Positions 38,746 through 48,794 of a stretch of 64,000 bases of DNA are shown here, piece by piece. A program made the position numbers and the translations under genes. How positions within the stretch are numbered: the stretch's first letter is position 1; each line of letters starts with the position of its first letter. The stretch comes from Kineosphaera limosa NBRC 100340 (GTDB lineage: Bacteria; Actinomycetota; Actinomycetes; Actinomycetales; Dermatophilaceae): contig NZ_BAHD01000035.1 of NCBI RefSeq assembly GCF_000298215.1, positions 1-64,000 on the forward strand. Direction: 5' to 3'. The notes beneath the pieces were generated by a model, which ran no database searches, was not told the DNA's origin, and worked only from the letters and a program-made list of their open reading frames with translations.

Positions 38746-39843
38746 TCAGGGCGTGACGACCGCGTCGTAGGCGGCGCGCAGGTCCTCCTCCGAGGGCCCT
38801 TCGAGCCGGCCGGGTTCGCCCGCGCTGTCGACGACGACGAAGCGCAGCAGGGCGCCGCGGGTCTTCTTGTCGCGGCGCATCGCGGCCAGGTGCTCGTCCC
38901 ACCCCTGCCCCGGAGGCGGGGTGTAGGTCGTCGGCAGGCCGATCGCGGTGAGCACGGCCCGGTGATCCGCGACACCCGCGTCGTCGAGCAGCCCGGCGCG
39001 GCGGGCCAGTTCGGCGACGTAGATCATGCCGAGCGCCACCGCCTCGCCGTGCCGACGGCGGTACCCGTTGACCTGCTCCACCGCGTGCCCGAACGTGTGG
39101 CCGTAGTTGAGGATCTCCCGCAGCGACGCCTCCTTGAGATCGGCGGTGACGACGCGGGCCTTGAGGGCGATCTTGCGGACGACCAGCTCCCGCAAGACCG
39201 GTGAGTCCGGCTCGAGCGCGGCCTGCGGGTCATCGCGCAGCAGCTCCAGAATGCGCGGCTCTCCGATGAATCCGCCCTTGACGACCTCCGCCATCCCGGC
39301 GATCAGGTCGGCGCGCGGCAGGGTCCGCAGGCTGCTGAGGTCGACGAGCACCCCGGCGGGCTCGTGGAACGAGCCGACAAGGTTCTTGCCCTCGCCGGTG
39401 TTGATGCCCGTCTTGCCGCCGACCGCGGCGTCGACCATCGCCAGCAGCGTCGTCGGCACCTGCACCACCGGCACCCCGCGCAGCCACGTGCCGGCCACGA
39501 AGCCGGCGAGGTCGGTGACCGCCCCGCCGCCGACCCCGACGACCGCGTCGGTGCGGGTGAAGCCCGCCTGACCCAGCACCGACCACAGATGCGCGGCGAC
39601 CTCGACCGTCTTGGCGGCCTCCCCGTCGGGCAACACCTCGAGGTAGGTCTGCACGTCCCGCTGCGCGAGCACGTCCGCGATCCGCTGGGCGAGCGGCTGC
39701 ACCGCGGCGGCGTGCACGATGAGCACCCGGTGCACGGACGGCGGCAGCAGCGAATCGATGCCGGCAGCGACGTCCTGCTGCCCGACGAGCACGTCGTAGC
39801 CCGCGTCGGGTGGCCCGACGTGAATGGTGTCGATCTGGCTCAC
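38746..39843 (-). CDS. aroB: 3-dehydroquinate synthase
   Basis: It forms dehydroquinate from DAHP with NAD+ and a divalent metal. The 365-residue product has LPDGEAAKTVEVAAHLW, the NAD loop GGGAVTDLAGFVAGTWLRGV, PTTLLAMVDAAVGGKTGIN, MAEVVKGGFI (metal Glu) and NYGHTFGHAVEQ (metal His). GTG at 39843 overlaps the aroK stop (GTGA). It is the last gene of the alaS-aro run. Confidence 0.96.
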   Translation of the reverse strand: MSQIDTIHVGPPDAGYDVLVGQQDVAAGIDSLLPPSVHRVLIVHAAAVQPLAQRIADVLAQRDVQTYLEVLPDGEAAKTVEVAAHLWSVLGQAGFTRTDAVVGVGGGAVTDLAGFVAGTWLRGVPVVQVPTTLLAMVDAAVGGKTGINTGEGKNLVGSFHEPAGVLVDLSSLRTLPRADLIAGMAEVVKGGFIGEPRILELLRDDPQAALEPDSPVLRELVVRKIALKARVVTADLKEASLREILNYGHTFGHAVEQVNGYRRRHGEAVALGMIYVAELARRAGLLDDAGVADHRAVLTAIGLPTTYTPPPGQGWDEHLAAMRRDKKTRGALLRFVVVDSAGEPGRLEGPSEEDLRAAYDAVVTP

Positions 39844-40499
39844 GAACGATCCTCCCCCGAGTTCTCCGATGCCGAGCCGGAGCGCTCGCCGGAGGCATCC
39901 CCCTCGACCGCCGCCTCGTTCAGGGTGACGACGATGGCGTCCACGACCTCCTGCGCTGTGCGCCCACCGGTGTCGACGATGTGCGTCGCCAAGCTCTCGT
40001 AGATGGGGCGGCGGTGCTGCATGAGCGCCAGCCACTGACCCCGCGGGTTGAGCGCGAGCAGGGGGCGCCCCTGGTCGAACCCGGCCCGGCGCGCGGCGTC
40101 CCGAAGTGCGACATCGAGAAAGATCACGGTGTGCCCCTGCCCGAGCGCCGCCTGGGTCTGGTCGGCGAGAATCGCTCCGCCCCCCAGCGAAATGACCGCG
40201 GGCTGCCCGGGCGACAACTCCGCCACCGCTCCGGTGAGCGCGTCGGTGACGGCTTGTCGCTCGACGGCCCGAAACGCCTCCTCGCCGGAGTCGACGAAGA
40301 TCTCTGGGATGGTGCGTCCCTCGGTCCGCTCGATGATCACGTCGGTGTCGACGAACGCGACGTCGAGCCGCTGCGCCAGCAACTGCCCGACCGTCGATTT
40401 ACCCGCCCCTGGCGGTCCGATGACGACGATCAACCCGCTCGAGGCGGCCTGCTCACCCGCTGTGGCCGCTTGGCCCTCTCGGCTCTCCCGCGTGCTCAC
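39840..40499 (-). CDS. aroK: Shikimate kinase
   Basis: It phosphorylates shikimate. The 219-residue product has [15 protein letters not shown] near residue 25 (Walker A), FVDTDVIIE, the shikimate-binding FRAVERQAV and SLGGGAIL. The N-terminal 22 and C-terminal 25 residues are low in complexity and add length to a usual 170-residue enzyme. GTG at 40499 overlaps the aroC stop. Confidence 0.94.
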   Translation of the reverse strand: MSTRESREGQAATAGEQAASSGLIVVIGPPGAGKSTVGQLLAQRLDVAFVDTDVIIERTEGRTIPEIFVDSGEEAFRAVERQAVTDALTGAVAELSPGQPAVISLGGGAILADQTQAALGQGHTVIFLDVALRDAARRAGFDQGRPLLALNPRGQWLALMQHRRPIYESLATHIVDTGGRTAQEVVDAIVVTLNEAAVEGDASGERSGSASENSGEDRS

Positions 40500-41716
40500 C
40501 ACGACCTCATTCCCTCCGGGATCGACTCCAGGTACGAGCGCACGTTGCGGGCGGTCTCCCCCACGGAATCGCCGCCGAACTTCTCGCTCACGGCGTCGGC
40601 GAGCACGAGCGCGACCATCGCCTCGGCGACGACCCCGGCCGCCGGTACCGCGCACACGTCGGAGCGCTGGTGGATGGCCTGCGCCGCCGCCGTGGAGGTG
40701 ACATCGACCGTGTGCAGCGCCCGGGGCACCGTGCTGATCGGCTTCATCGCCGCTCGCACGCGCAGCACCTCGCCGGTGGACATGCCGCCCTCGGTGCCGC
40801 CGGCGCGGCCGGTGCGGCGCCGGATGACCCCGGCGTCGTCGCGTTCCATCTCGTCGTGGGCGGCCGAGCCACGCCGCGCGGCGGTCGCGAAGCCGTCACC
40901 GAGCTCGACGCCCTTGATGGCCTGGATACCCATGAGCGCGGCGGCCAGGCGGGAGTCGAGGCGCCGGTCCCAGTGCACGTGCGAGCCCAAACCCGGCGGC
41001 ACCCCGTAGGCCAGCACCTCGACGACCCCGCCGAGGGTGTCGCCGTCTTTGTGCGCCGCGTCGACCTCGGCGACCATCGCGGCCGAGGCCGCCGCGTCGT
41101 AGGCGCGCACCGGATCCTCGTCGAGGCCCGGCACGTCGTCGGGGCCCGGCAGCGAGTCACCGGAGGAGGAGGCCGCGCCGATGGCGACGGTGTGCGACAA
41201 CAGCCGGATGCCGGCCGCCTGCTCCAGGAAGGCGGCAGCGACCGCCCCGAGAGCCACCCGGGCGGCCGTTTCGCGCGCGGAGGCCCGCTCCAGCACCGGG
41301 CGCGCCTCGTCGAAGCCGTACTTCTGCATCCCCACGAGGTCGGCGTGCCCGGGGCGGGGGCGGGTCAGCGGCCGGTTGCGGGCGATCTCCTTGGGCGCGT
41401 TGATGTCGTCGGAGGCCGCGAACGCCTCCTGCTCCACCGGGTCGGGGGCCATGACGGTCTGCCACTTGGGCCACTCGCTGTTGCCGATCCGCAGCGCGAT
41501 CGGCGACCCGAGCGTCGAGCCGTGGCGGACGCCGCCGAGGATCTCCAGCTCGTCCTGCTCGAACTTCTGCCGGGCGCCGCGCCCGTACCCGAGCCGGCGG
41601 CGGGCCAGGGCCGCGCGCACGTCGTCGCTCGTCACGGACACACCCGCAGGAATCCCCTCGACGATGGCGACCAGCGCGGGCCCGTGCGATTCTCCGGCAG
41701 TCAACCAACGCACCAT
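40496..41716 (-). CDS. aroC: Chorismate synthase
   Basis: It removes phosphate from EPSP to give chorismate and needs reduced FMN. The 406-residue product has [20 protein letters not shown] at the start, [20 protein letters not shown] near residue 40 and [17 protein letters not shown] near 143, and [20 protein letters not shown] towards the end. The ATG at 41716 is 44 nt after aroE. Confidence 0.96.
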   Translation of the reverse strand: MVRWLTAGESHGPALVAIVEGIPAGVSVTSDDVRAALARRRLGYGRGARQKFEQDELEILGGVRHGSTLGSPIALRIGNSEWPKWQTVMAPDPVEQEAFAASDDINAPKEIARNRPLTRPRPGHADLVGMQKYGFDEARPVLERASARETAARVALGAVAAAFLEQAAGIRLLSHTVAIGAASSSGDSLPGPDDVPGLDEDPVRAYDAAASAAMVAEVDAAHKDGDTLGGVVEVLAYGVPPGLGSHVHWDRRLDSRLAAALMGIQAIKGVELGDGFATAARRGSAAHDEMERDDAGVIRRRTGRAGGTEGGMSTGEVLRVRAAMKPISTVPRALHTVDVTSTAAAQAIHQRSDVCAVPAAGVVAEAMVALVLADAVSEKFGGDSVGETARNVRSYLESIPEGMRSW

Positions 41717-41760
41717 GGCCGAAATGGTCGCACGTCACGGCAGCCGCGCCTCGTGCGGGT

Positions 41761-42636
41761 TCAGGAGCCGGAATCGAGGTGGGCCAGCACCGCCGCCCGC
41801 ATCGCCGCCACCGGCGCCGGCAATCCGGTCATGAGGCGCACCTGCTCACCGGCCTGGTGCACGAGCATCCCCAGACCGGAGATGGTGGTGGCGCCCGCGT
41901 CCGCGGCCCACCGGGCCAGCGGGGTCGGCCAGCCGCCGTAGACGACATCCATGAGCACCCGCCCGGCCAGCGTGCCGGCCGGCACCGGGTCAAGGCCCAG
42001 GTCCGTGCCGGTCGGCAGGGTGCTGACGGTGACGTCGGCGGAGGCGATGAGCCGGTCGAGGTGGCCGCGGGCCAGCCCGGCCTCGTGCGCGACGGCGATC
42101 CCGCGCCGGGTCGCCAGCTGCTCGGTCTCCGGGCGCACGGTCGTGCGCACGACGAAGACGATCTCGCGCACCCCCAAGCGGCCCAGGGCGTCGATGACGC
42201 TGCGGGCGGTGGCACCGGCGCCGAGCAGCACGGCCCGCCGCGGCGACCGCCCACCCTGGCCGACCCCGGCCTCCAGCAGCGCCTCCAACGCCCCATAGGC
42301 GTCGGTGCTGTCGGCGATCCAGCCGCGGTCGGTGCGCACCAGCGTGTTCGCGGCGCCCATCTCCCGCGCGTGGCCGGAGGCAGCGACCGAGATCGCCAGC
42401 GCGTCCTCCTTCAACGGCATGGTCACCGAGAAGCCCAGCCACTGCGAGTCGCGCCCGGCCAAGAACTTCAGCAGGCTCGATTCACCCTCGCCACCGACGG
42501 CGAACTTCTCGTAGCTCCACTGGGCGAGCCCGAGCTCGGCATAGGCGGTGCGGTGCAAGATCGGCGACAGCGAGTGTTCGATCGGGGAGCCGAGCACCGC
42601 GGCGCGGCACGGCGTGAGGGGCACGCCGCTCAGCAC
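41761..42636 (-). CDS. aroE: Shikimate dehydrogenase
   Basis: It reduces 3-dehydroshikimate with NADPH. The 291-residue product has GSPIEHSLSPILHRTAYAEL (substrate binding), SVTMPLKEDAL with the catalytic Lys, NTLVRTDRGWIADSTDAYG and VLLGAGATARSVIDALGRLG (nucleotide loop). GTG at 42636 overlaps the mltG stop by 7 nt. The loop lacks the full GAGGA form but keeps the glycines. Confidence 0.93.
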   Translation of the reverse strand: MLSGVPLTPCRAAVLGSPIEHSLSPILHRTAYAELGLAQWSYEKFAVGGEGESSLLKFLAGRDSQWLGFSVTMPLKEDALAISVAASGHAREMGAANTLVRTDRGWIADSTDAYGALEALLEAGVGQGGRSPRRAVLLGAGATARSVIDALGRLGVREIVFVVRTTVRPETEQLATRRGIAVAHEAGLARGHLDRLIASADVTVSTLPTGTDLGLDPVPAGTLAGRVLMDVVYGGWPTPLARWAADAGATTISGLGMLVHQAGEQVRLMTGLPAPVAAMRAAVLAHLDSGS

Positions 42637-44057
42637 TTACCGGGGTTGGCCTGGCACCACTGCTGGAAGCGGCGGACCTGAACGTTGTGCTCGTCCAGGG
42701 TCGTGGTGAAGACCGTCTCACCGGTGCCCGGGTCGACCGTCACGAAGTACAACCACGGCCCGTCGACGGGGTTCTGCGCCGCGTTGATCGACTTCGCCCC
42801 CGGATTGTTGATCGGGCCCGGCGGCAGGCCCGGGTGGCGGTAGGTGTTGTACGGGCTGGTGGCGGCGCGCTCCTCGTCGCTGGTCGTGATGGAGCGGCGC
42901 TGCGCGGCGTAGTTGACGGTCGAGTCCATCTGCAGCGGCATGTTGGCCTTGAGCCGGTTCTCGATGACGCGGGCGACCTTCGGCCCGTCCTCGTCGGTGC
43001 GGGCCTCGCCCTCGACGAGGCTGGCGACCGTCATCACTCGCTCCATGTTCGCCGGCGGCACGTTGAGCGAGCGCAGCTGACTCGTCGCGTGCGCGACCAT
43101 CGTCCGCAGCTGGCTGATCGCGTCGGTGCCGGGGTCGAAGTCGTAGGTCGCGGGAAACAGGTAACCCTCGATATTGCCCTTGGCGGCCTCGGGAAGGCCG
43201 ACGATCGAGGGGTCGTCCTGGATGCGCTTCTCGGCCGCCTGGTACTGGGCGACGGGCACCTGCGTGACCTTCGAGAGCTCCGCGTAGACCTCGCTCTTCC
43301 ACAGCCCCTCGCGAATCGTGACGCGGGTCGTGTTGCGCCCCTCGTTGCGCATGAGGGAGAGCGCCTGGGCGGCCTGCATCTCCTTACGTAGCGCGTAGTG
43401 ACCCGGTTGCAGCTCGTCACCGGGGTTGTCCTGGATCGCCTGGGTGAACGCACCGGCGGTCAGCACGACCCCGGCCTGCTGCAGCCGCTGCCCGATCTCC
43501 AGGCCCGTGTCGCCCGGCTCGACGACGACCTCCACCTGGCCCTGACCGGCGCCTTCGTAGTCCTTAGGGGCGGTGAACTGCTGATAAATGGGCCGGAACA
43601 GCCCGACGCCGACCGCCACCCCGCCCACGACCAGCGCGAGCGCCACCGCGAACACCACCAGGCGCCGCCACACGGGCTTGCGTGCAGTACCGCTGCTCTC
43701 GTCGTACGGGGGCTCGTCGTGGCCGGCATCATCGCCCGCGTAGCCATGCTCGTCGTACTCGCCGTGACCGTCCTGCTCGTCGTACCGGCCATGCTCGTCG
43801 TACTCGGCGTGATCCTCGTAGCCGTAGCCGCCGTCGTGCTGGTCAGGGCCGCGCTCGAGACCGCGGTCATCGTGGTCACCAGAGTGGTCGCCACCCTGGT
43901 CGACCCCGTGTTCAAGGTCCGGGCCGGCGTCCTCGCGGGCCTGGCGACCGTGCTGATCGGAGGCGCGGACGACCTCTGGCTCGTCCCAGGCGTCCGGTGC
44001 ATCCGCGTCCCAGTCGCCAGACGCGCCGGGGCGTCGGGAAGGGGGCTCGTTGCTCAT
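42630..44057 (-). CDS. mltG: Endolytic murein transglycosylase MltG with a long charged cytoplasmic tail
   Basis: MltG cuts nascent peptidoglycan strands and helps to end glycan chains. The 475-residue product has a cytoplasmic tail of about 128 residues rich in Asp, Glu, His, Tyr and Gly with repeats such as EYDEHGRYDEQDGHGEYDEH. One membrane segment follows (LVVFAVALALVVGGVAVGVG, about 132-152), then the extracytoplasmic YceG domain with a LysM-like part (VVEPGDTGLEIGQRLQQAGV) and the catalytic Glu in VASLVEGEART near residue 347. Its ATG overlaps the ruvX stop. Confidence 0.94.
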   Translation of the reverse strand: MSNEPPSRRPGASGDWDADAPDAWDEPEVVRASDQHGRQAREDAGPDLEHGVDQGGDHSGDHDDRGLERGPDQHDGGYGYEDHAEYDEHGRYDEQDGHGEYDEHGYAGDDAGHDEPPYDESSGTARKPVWRRLVVFAVALALVVGGVAVGVGLFRPIYQQFTAPKDYEGAGQGQVEVVVEPGDTGLEIGQRLQQAGVVLTAGAFTQAIQDNPGDELQPGHYALRKEMQAAQALSLMRNEGRNTTRVTIREGLWKSEVYAELSKVTQVPVAQYQAAEKRIQDDPSIVGLPEAAKGNIEGYLFPATYDFDPGTDAISQLRTMVAHATSQLRSLNVPPANMERVMTVASLVEGEARTDEDGPKVARVIENRLKANMPLQMDSTVNYAAQRRSITTSDEERAATSPYNTYRHPGLPPGPINNPGAKSINAAQNPVDGPWLYFVTVDPGTGETVFTTTLDEHNVQVRRFQQWCQANPGKC

Positions 44058-44572
44058 CCCGGATCTCCTTCGATTCTCTTGCCGGTGTCCGGCGCTGCTC
44101 GGGTGTGCCGCGGTCTACGACGTCCGACGCTCTCCCCCGCCGGCTGCCCCGAGACGCGTTCGGCCTCAAGGGCCGTCTGCAGGATGGTCACGGCGGCCAC
44201 CTGATCGACGACCTCGCGGTGTCGGCGTCCCGGACGTCCGCTGGCGTGCAGTGCCCGATGTGCTTGCACAGTACTAAGCCGCTCGTCGAAAACCCTGACC
44301 GACACCGCCGCAGGCACCTCGCGTCGCAGGTCGGCGGCGAACGCACGAGCCGTCGCGGCCGCCGGCCCCTCCTGTCCAGAGAGGCTGCGGGGCAGGCCGA
44401 CGACGACCTCGATCGCTTCCTGGTGGGCCACCAGGTCGACGAGCGCGCCGACCGGATCGTCCTGTGCGGGCAGGCTGGCCCACGGCGTAGCGATCAGCCC
44501 GTCGGGGTCGCTGAGGGCCACGCCGACCCGGGCGGCGCCGACGTCGACGCCGACCCGGATGCCGCGTCGCAC
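44054..44572 (-). CDS. ruvX: Putative pre-16S rRNA nuclease / Holliday junction resolvase-like protein (YqgF)
   Basis: The 172-residue product has the RNase H-like fold: GVDVGAARVGVALSDPDG near residue 8, IEVVVGLPRSLSGQEGPAA and FDERLSTVQAHRALHASGR. The family matures 16S rRNA 5' ends in E. coli. The start is GTG at 44572, 5 nt inside the end of alaS; the longer frame to 44893 lies antisense-like within alaS in another frame and is not conserved. The arginine/proline-rich tail overlaps the mltG start. Confidence 0.92.
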   Translation of the reverse strand: MRRGIRVGVDVGAARVGVALSDPDGLIATPWASLPAQDDPVGALVDLVAHQEAIEVVVGLPRSLSGQEGPAAATARAFAADLRREVPAAVSVRVFDERLSTVQAHRALHASGRPGRRHREVVDQVAAVTILQTALEAERVSGQPAGESVGRRRPRHTRAAPDTGKRIEGDPG

Positions 44573-44576
44573 CTGC

Positions 44577-47279
44577 TCAGCCCCCGGCGCCGGCCGGAAC
44601 GCCGAGGCGGTTCTCGATCTCGGCGAGCGCGTCCGCCACCTTCGCCGGGTCGGTGCCACCGCCCTGGGCCAGGTCGGGCTTGCCGCCGCCACCACCGCCA
44701 AGCACGCCCGCGGCGGCCTTGACCAGGTCACCGGCGCGCACGCCGGCGTCGCGGGCCGGGCCGTTGGTGGCCACGACGATCGAGGGGCGCCCCTTGGCGA
44801 CCCCCGCCACGGCGACCACCGCGGGTGTCGCGTCGCCGAGGCGTCCGCGCACGTCGAGCACGAGCTTGCGCAGGTCGTCGCCGCCGACCTCACCGGCGTC
44901 CGCGGTGACGACGCGCGTGTCGCCGAGGTTCTTGGCGTTGTCGACGAGGCCCGCGGCGCCGGAGAGCACCTGCGCGGCCTTGATCGCAGCGATCTCCTTC
45001 TCCGCGTCGCGCAGGCGCGTCACGAGCGTCTCGACCCGGCCCGCGAGCTCGTCGGGACGGGCCTTGAGCGTGTCGGCCAGGCGGCTGACGATGAGGCTCT
45101 CGGTGCTCAGGTGGTCGTAGGCGTCGAGTCCCACGAGGGCCTCCACGCGGCGCACCCCGGAGCCGATCGAGGACTCGCCGAGCAGCTTGACGATGCCGAG
45201 CTGCCCGACCCGCTGGGCGTGCGTGCCACCGCACAGCTCCTTGCTCCAGTCGCCGATGGAGACGACCCGCACCTCCTGGCCGTACTTCTCCCCGAACATC
45301 GCCAGCGCGCCGGACTCCAGGGCCGACTTGCGGTCCATCACCTGGGCGCCCACCGGCAGATCGTCGAGCAGCACCTGATTGATGTGCTGCTCGATCTCGG
45401 CGAACGTGCTGGCCGGCACCGGCTTGCTCCAGCTGAAGTCGAACCGCAGCCGGCCGGGTGAATTCTCGGACCCGGCCTGCGTCGCCGTGGAGCTCAGCGC
45501 GTCGCGCAGCGCCTGGTGCAGCACGTGGGTCGCGGTGTGCGACCGCGAGACCGAGCGGCGCCGGGCCACGTCGATGCTCGACTCGGCGACATCCCCGACC
45601 CCGATCTCGCCGGCGGCGACGCGGCCCTTGTGCACGATCAGTCCCGTGATCGGCTTCTGCACGTCGAAGACGTCGACGAGCCCGCCGCCGACCCGGATGA
45701 GACCGTGGTCGGCCAGCTGGCCACCGCCCTCGGCGTAGAACGGGGTGGCGTCGAGAACGAGTTCGACCTCGTCGCCCTCGCCCGCCCGATCGGCGGGAAC
45801 GCCGTCGACGAGCATGCCGGCGACCCGCCCGCTGCCCTCCACCTGCAGGTACCCGGTGAAGTCGACCGGTTTGCCGAGCACGTCCGCCAGGTCGCGATAC
45901 GAGTGGGTGTCGGTGTGCCCCTGCTTCTTGATCTTGGCGTCGGCCTTGGCCCGCTCCCGCTGCTCCGTCATGAGCTTGCGGAAGCCCTCCTCGTCGACGG
46001 CCAGACCTTGCTCGGCCGCCATCTCCAGAGTCAGATCGATGGGGAAGCCGTAGGTGTCGTGCAGCGCGAACGCGTCGTCGCCGCCCAGCCGCTGCTGCCC
46101 CGAGCCCTTCGCCTTGGCGACCGCGGTGTCCAGGATCGTCGTGCCGGAGGCCAGCGTGCGCCGAAAGGCGTCCTCTTCGGCGTAGGCGATCGAGCTGATC
46201 CGCGACCAGTCGCGCCCCAGCTCGGGGTAGGAGCGCGACATGCGCTCCAAGCTCACCGGCAGCAGCTCGGGCAGGCTCGGCTGCTCGACGCCGAGCAGGC
46301 GCATGGAGCGCACGGCGCGACGGAGCATGCGGCGCAGCACGTAGCCGCGGCCCTCGTTGCCGGGGGTCACGCCGTCGCCGATGAGCATGAGGGAGCTGCG
46401 CACGTGATCGGCCACGACCCGCAGCCGCACGTCGTCGGGATGGGAGTGCCCGGCGTCCTGCGCGGAGTGGATGCCGTAGCGCTTGCCGGCGAGGTCGGCC
46501 GCGCGCTCGAGCACCGGGTAGACCTCGTCGATCTCATACATGTTGTCGACGCCCTGCAGGATGCTGGCGATGCGCTCCAGACCCATGCCGGTGTCGATGT
46601 TCTTGTTCGGCAGGTCGCCGCGGATGTCGAAGTCGGTCTTGGAGCGCACGGCGGACAGCTCGTGCTGCATGAACACGAGGTTCCAAATCTCCATGAACCG
46701 GTCCTCGTCGACGGCCGGGCCGCCGTCGGGGCCGTACTCGGGACCGCGGTCGACGTAGATCTCGCTGCACGGGCCGCCGGGGCCGGGCACGCCCATCGAC
46801 CAGTAGTTGTCGGCGCGGTCGCGGCGCACGATCCGCCCGCGGTCGATGCCGGTGAGCTGCACCCACAGGTCGGCGGCCTCGTCGTCGTCCTCGTAGACGG
46901 TGACCCACAGCTTGTCGGGCTCCAGCCCGTAGCCACCGGCGCCCTGGTGGGTCGTCAGCAGCTCCCAGGCGAACTCGATCGCGCCGGCCTTGAAGTAGTC
47001 GCCGAAGCTGAAGTTGCCGTTCATCTGGAAGAACGTGCCGTGCCGGGAGGTCTTGCCGACCTCCTCGATGTCCTGGGTGCGCACGCACTTCTGCACCGAG
47101 GTGGCGCGGTGGTACGGCGGGGTCTCCTGGCCGAGGAAGTACGGCTTGAAGGGCACCATGCCGGCATTGACGAAGAGCAGGTTGGGGTCGTCGTACAACA
47201 GGGGTGCGCTCGGTACGACCGTGTGGCCCTTGCTCTCGAAGAAGGCCAGCCAGCGGCGCCTGATCTCGGCGGTTTCCAT
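44577..47279 (-). CDS. alaS: Alanyl-tRNA synthetase
   Basis: It charges tRNA-Ala and edits Ser/Gly. The 900-residue product has the class II catalytic core ([55 protein letters not shown]), the editing site [13 protein letters not shown] near residue 578 and [13 protein letters not shown] near 681, and a C-terminal DHHA1/C-Ala part ending in a Gly-rich [16 protein letters not shown]. The ATG at 47279 is chosen by the conserved [14 protein letters not shown]; the open frame extends 82 codons further without conservation. Confidence 0.97.
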   Translation of the reverse strand: METAEIRRRWLAFFESKGHTVVPSAPLLYDDPNLLFVNAGMVPFKPYFLGQETPPYHRATSVQKCVRTQDIEEVGKTSRHGTFFQMNGNFSFGDYFKAGAIEFAWELLTTHQGAGGYGLEPDKLWVTVYEDDDEAADLWVQLTGIDRGRIVRRDRADNYWSMGVPGPGGPCSEIYVDRGPEYGPDGGPAVDEDRFMEIWNLVFMQHELSAVRSKTDFDIRGDLPNKNIDTGMGLERIASILQGVDNMYEIDEVYPVLERAADLAGKRYGIHSAQDAGHSHPDDVRLRVVADHVRSSLMLIGDGVTPGNEGRGYVLRRMLRRAVRSMRLLGVEQPSLPELLPVSLERMSRSYPELGRDWSRISSIAYAEEDAFRRTLASGTTILDTAVAKAKGSGQQRLGGDDAFALHDTYGFPIDLTLEMAAEQGLAVDEEGFRKLMTEQRERAKADAKIKKQGHTDTHSYRDLADVLGKPVDFTGYLQVEGSGRVAGMLVDGVPADRAGEGDEVELVLDATPFYAEGGGQLADHGLIRVGGGLVDVFDVQKPITGLIVHKGRVAAGEIGVGDVAESSIDVARRRSVSRSHTATHVLHQALRDALSSTATQAGSENSPGRLRFDFSWSKPVPASTFAEIEQHINQVLLDDLPVGAQVMDRKSALESGALAMFGEKYGQEVRVVSIGDWSKELCGGTHAQRVGQLGIVKLLGESSIGSGVRRVEALVGLDAYDHLSTESLIVSRLADTLKARPDELAGRVETLVTRLRDAEKEIAAIKAAQVLSGAAGLVDNAKNLGDTRVVTADAGEVGGDDLRKLVLDVRGRLGDATPAVVAVAGVAKGRPSIVVATNGPARDAGVRAGDLVKAAAGVLGGGGGGKPDLAQGGGTDPAKVADALAEIENRLGVPAGAGG

Positions 47280-47634
47280 GAGTACGTCGCGTCCTTTGCT
47301 CTGCTCGGACAGGTGATTGGCGCCTAAGGCGCGTGAATGTAGTTGCGCCGCAAGCACGCACAGGTAGTCGTGCCGCAGGCACGCAGCGTGGTGCAGGGCA
47401 CGCAGGCTCCAGTATGACGCGTCGGCCCCGCCCCGCTCTCCGCGGCACGCGGCGCTCGGCCCTGACCACCAAGGATGAGTGCCACCTGAGGACGCCGTCA
47501 CGATCCGGCCACGCCTGCACAGCATCGTTAGCTAACCGCCGTGGGCCGACTTACTGTTTCGTCACCCGCTTCACCAAGCACATTGTGCAGTCGAAGCGGC
47601 AAGAACGACTCGAAGTCAGGAGATGCGCTACATG
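47280..47634. other. Intergenic region between alaS and the ABC importer
   Basis: The 355-nt gap holds the leaders of two divergent units. On the alaS side there is a pair of 22-bp direct repeats. A T-box was looked for and not recognised. No protein gene is supported. Confidence 0.5.
47339..47385. repeat. Pair of 22-bp imperfect direct repeats in the alaS leader
   Basis: Positions 47339-47360 and 47364-47385 are the same except for three transitions. Both can form small hairpins (TTGCG/CGCAA in one, TGCC/GGCA in the other). They may be a regulatory site for alaS or chance duplication. Confidence 0.55.
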
Positions 47635-48675
47635 GCGATGGAACATCCGACCACCCGAGTCGGTTTGCCGTCGGCAAGCCTGATTCCGGGCGCCGGTCTC
47701 GACGGGGGCGACCCGTCCACTCCACCTCCGCCGGCGGGCAAGGACGTGCAGGGCCGCACTCCCTGGCAATTGGCGTGGCGGCGGCTGCGGCGCGACAAGG
47801 CGACGATGGTCATGGGCGGGGTCGCGGCCCTCGCGGTGCTCATCGCGATCCTGGCCCCGCTGCTCACGGCATGGGGCGTACTCGACCCGTACGACTTCCA
47901 CCCGGAGCTCATCGACGGCGCGACCGGTGGCCTGCCGAACGCGGCGGGTGGAGTGAGTCGGGCCCACCCGTTCGGCGTCGAGCCGCAGACCGGGCGCGAT
48001 GTCTTCTCACGGGTGATGCTCGGCGTCTCCTTCTCCCTGACCATCGCGCTCTCCGCCTCGCTGCTGACGATCATCGTCGGCACGATCATCGGCATCATCA
48101 GCGGCTTCGCCGGCGGGGCCATCGACTTCTGGATCAGCCGGATCATCGACATGATCCTCTCCTTCCCCCAGACCCTCATGCTCATCGCGCTGTCGGCGAT
48201 GTTCGTCGGGGTGCTTGTCAGCTTCGGGGTGCCGGACGGAGCACCCGCCAACGGCCTCTACATCATCCTGTTCCTCTCGCTCTTCCAGTGGCCGGCCTTC
48301 GCCCGCATCGTGCGCGGGCAGGTGCTCTCGCTGCGCGAACGCGAGTTCGTCGAGGCCGCCCGCAGTCTCGGCGCGCGCAACCCGCGCATCTGGTTCCGCG
48401 AGTTGCTCCCTAACCTGTGGGCGCCCGTGCTCGTGTACTTCAGCCTCTACCTACCGCAGTTCGTCTCCGCGGAGGCGGCACTCTCCTTCCTCGGAGTCGG
48501 CATCAAGCCGCCGACTCCCACGCTGGGCAACGTCTTGACCAGCTCCGTCGTGTACTCCACGGCGGCCCCCCTGTTCTTCTTCACGCCCGCGGCCACGATC
48601 GCGATCATCGTGCTCGCCTTCAACCTGCTCGGCGACGGCCTGCGCGACGCGCTGGACCCGCGAGCCTCCCGGTGA
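47635..48675 (+). CDS. Dipeptide/oligopeptide ABC transporter permease, DppC/OppC type
   Basis: The 346-residue membrane protein has an N-terminal Pro-rich cytoplasmic part, the OppC_N-type first helix (ATMVMGGVAALAVLIAILAP) and five further helices. FGVEPQTGRDVFSRVMLGV and the EAA loop EAARSLGARNPRIWFRELLP are typical. The start at 47635 has AGGAG 9 nt upstream; the in-frame ATG at 47623 directly abuts that site and is less likely. It is the first gene of the importer operon, whereas in most such operons the binding protein or the B permease comes first. Confidence 0.91.
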   Translation, partial: AMEHPTTRVGLPSASLIPGAGLDGGDPSTPPPPAGKDVQGRTPWQLAWRRLRRDKATMVMGGVAALAVLIAILAPLLTAWGVLDPYDFHPELIDGATGGLPNAAGGVSRAHPFGVEPQTGRDVFSRVMLGVSFSLTIALSASLLTIIVGTIIGIISGFAGGAIDFWISRIIDMILSFPQTLMLIALSAMFVGVLVSFGVPDGAPANGLYIILFLSLFQWPAFARIVRGQVLSLREREFVEAARSLGARNPRIWFRELLPNLWAPVLVYFSLYLPQFVSAEAALSFLGVGIKPPTPTLGNVLTSSVVYSTAAPLFFFTPAATIAIIVLAFNLLGDGLRDALDPRASR

Positions 48676-48686
48676 GCTCCACCGAA

Positions 48687-48705
48687 ACGGGCCCCGCGGG
48701 GCCGT
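48687..48705 (+). terminator. Stem-loop after the DppC-type gene
   Basis: ACGGGCCCC pairs with GGGGCCGT (one bulge, 2-nt loop) 12 nt after the stop. It may attenuate the message or protect its end before the binding-protein gene. Confidence 0.4.
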
Positions 48706-48794
48706 AATACCGAAAAGCAACCACCTGCTTGGCGCGCATCCGCGCACTAAGAGTCGCCCGCAACCGCGGTGCGACGACGACAAAGGAGAATGCA

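Noticed and set aside
43682-44050. Tandem repeat in mltG as a possible CRISPR or satellite
   Set aside because: The repetitiveness comes from codons for Asp, Glu, His and Tyr in a coding tail; units vary in length and no spacers exist.
47280-47634. T-box leader for alaS
   Set aside because: No conserved T-box bulge or specifier stem was seen; only a direct repeat is present.
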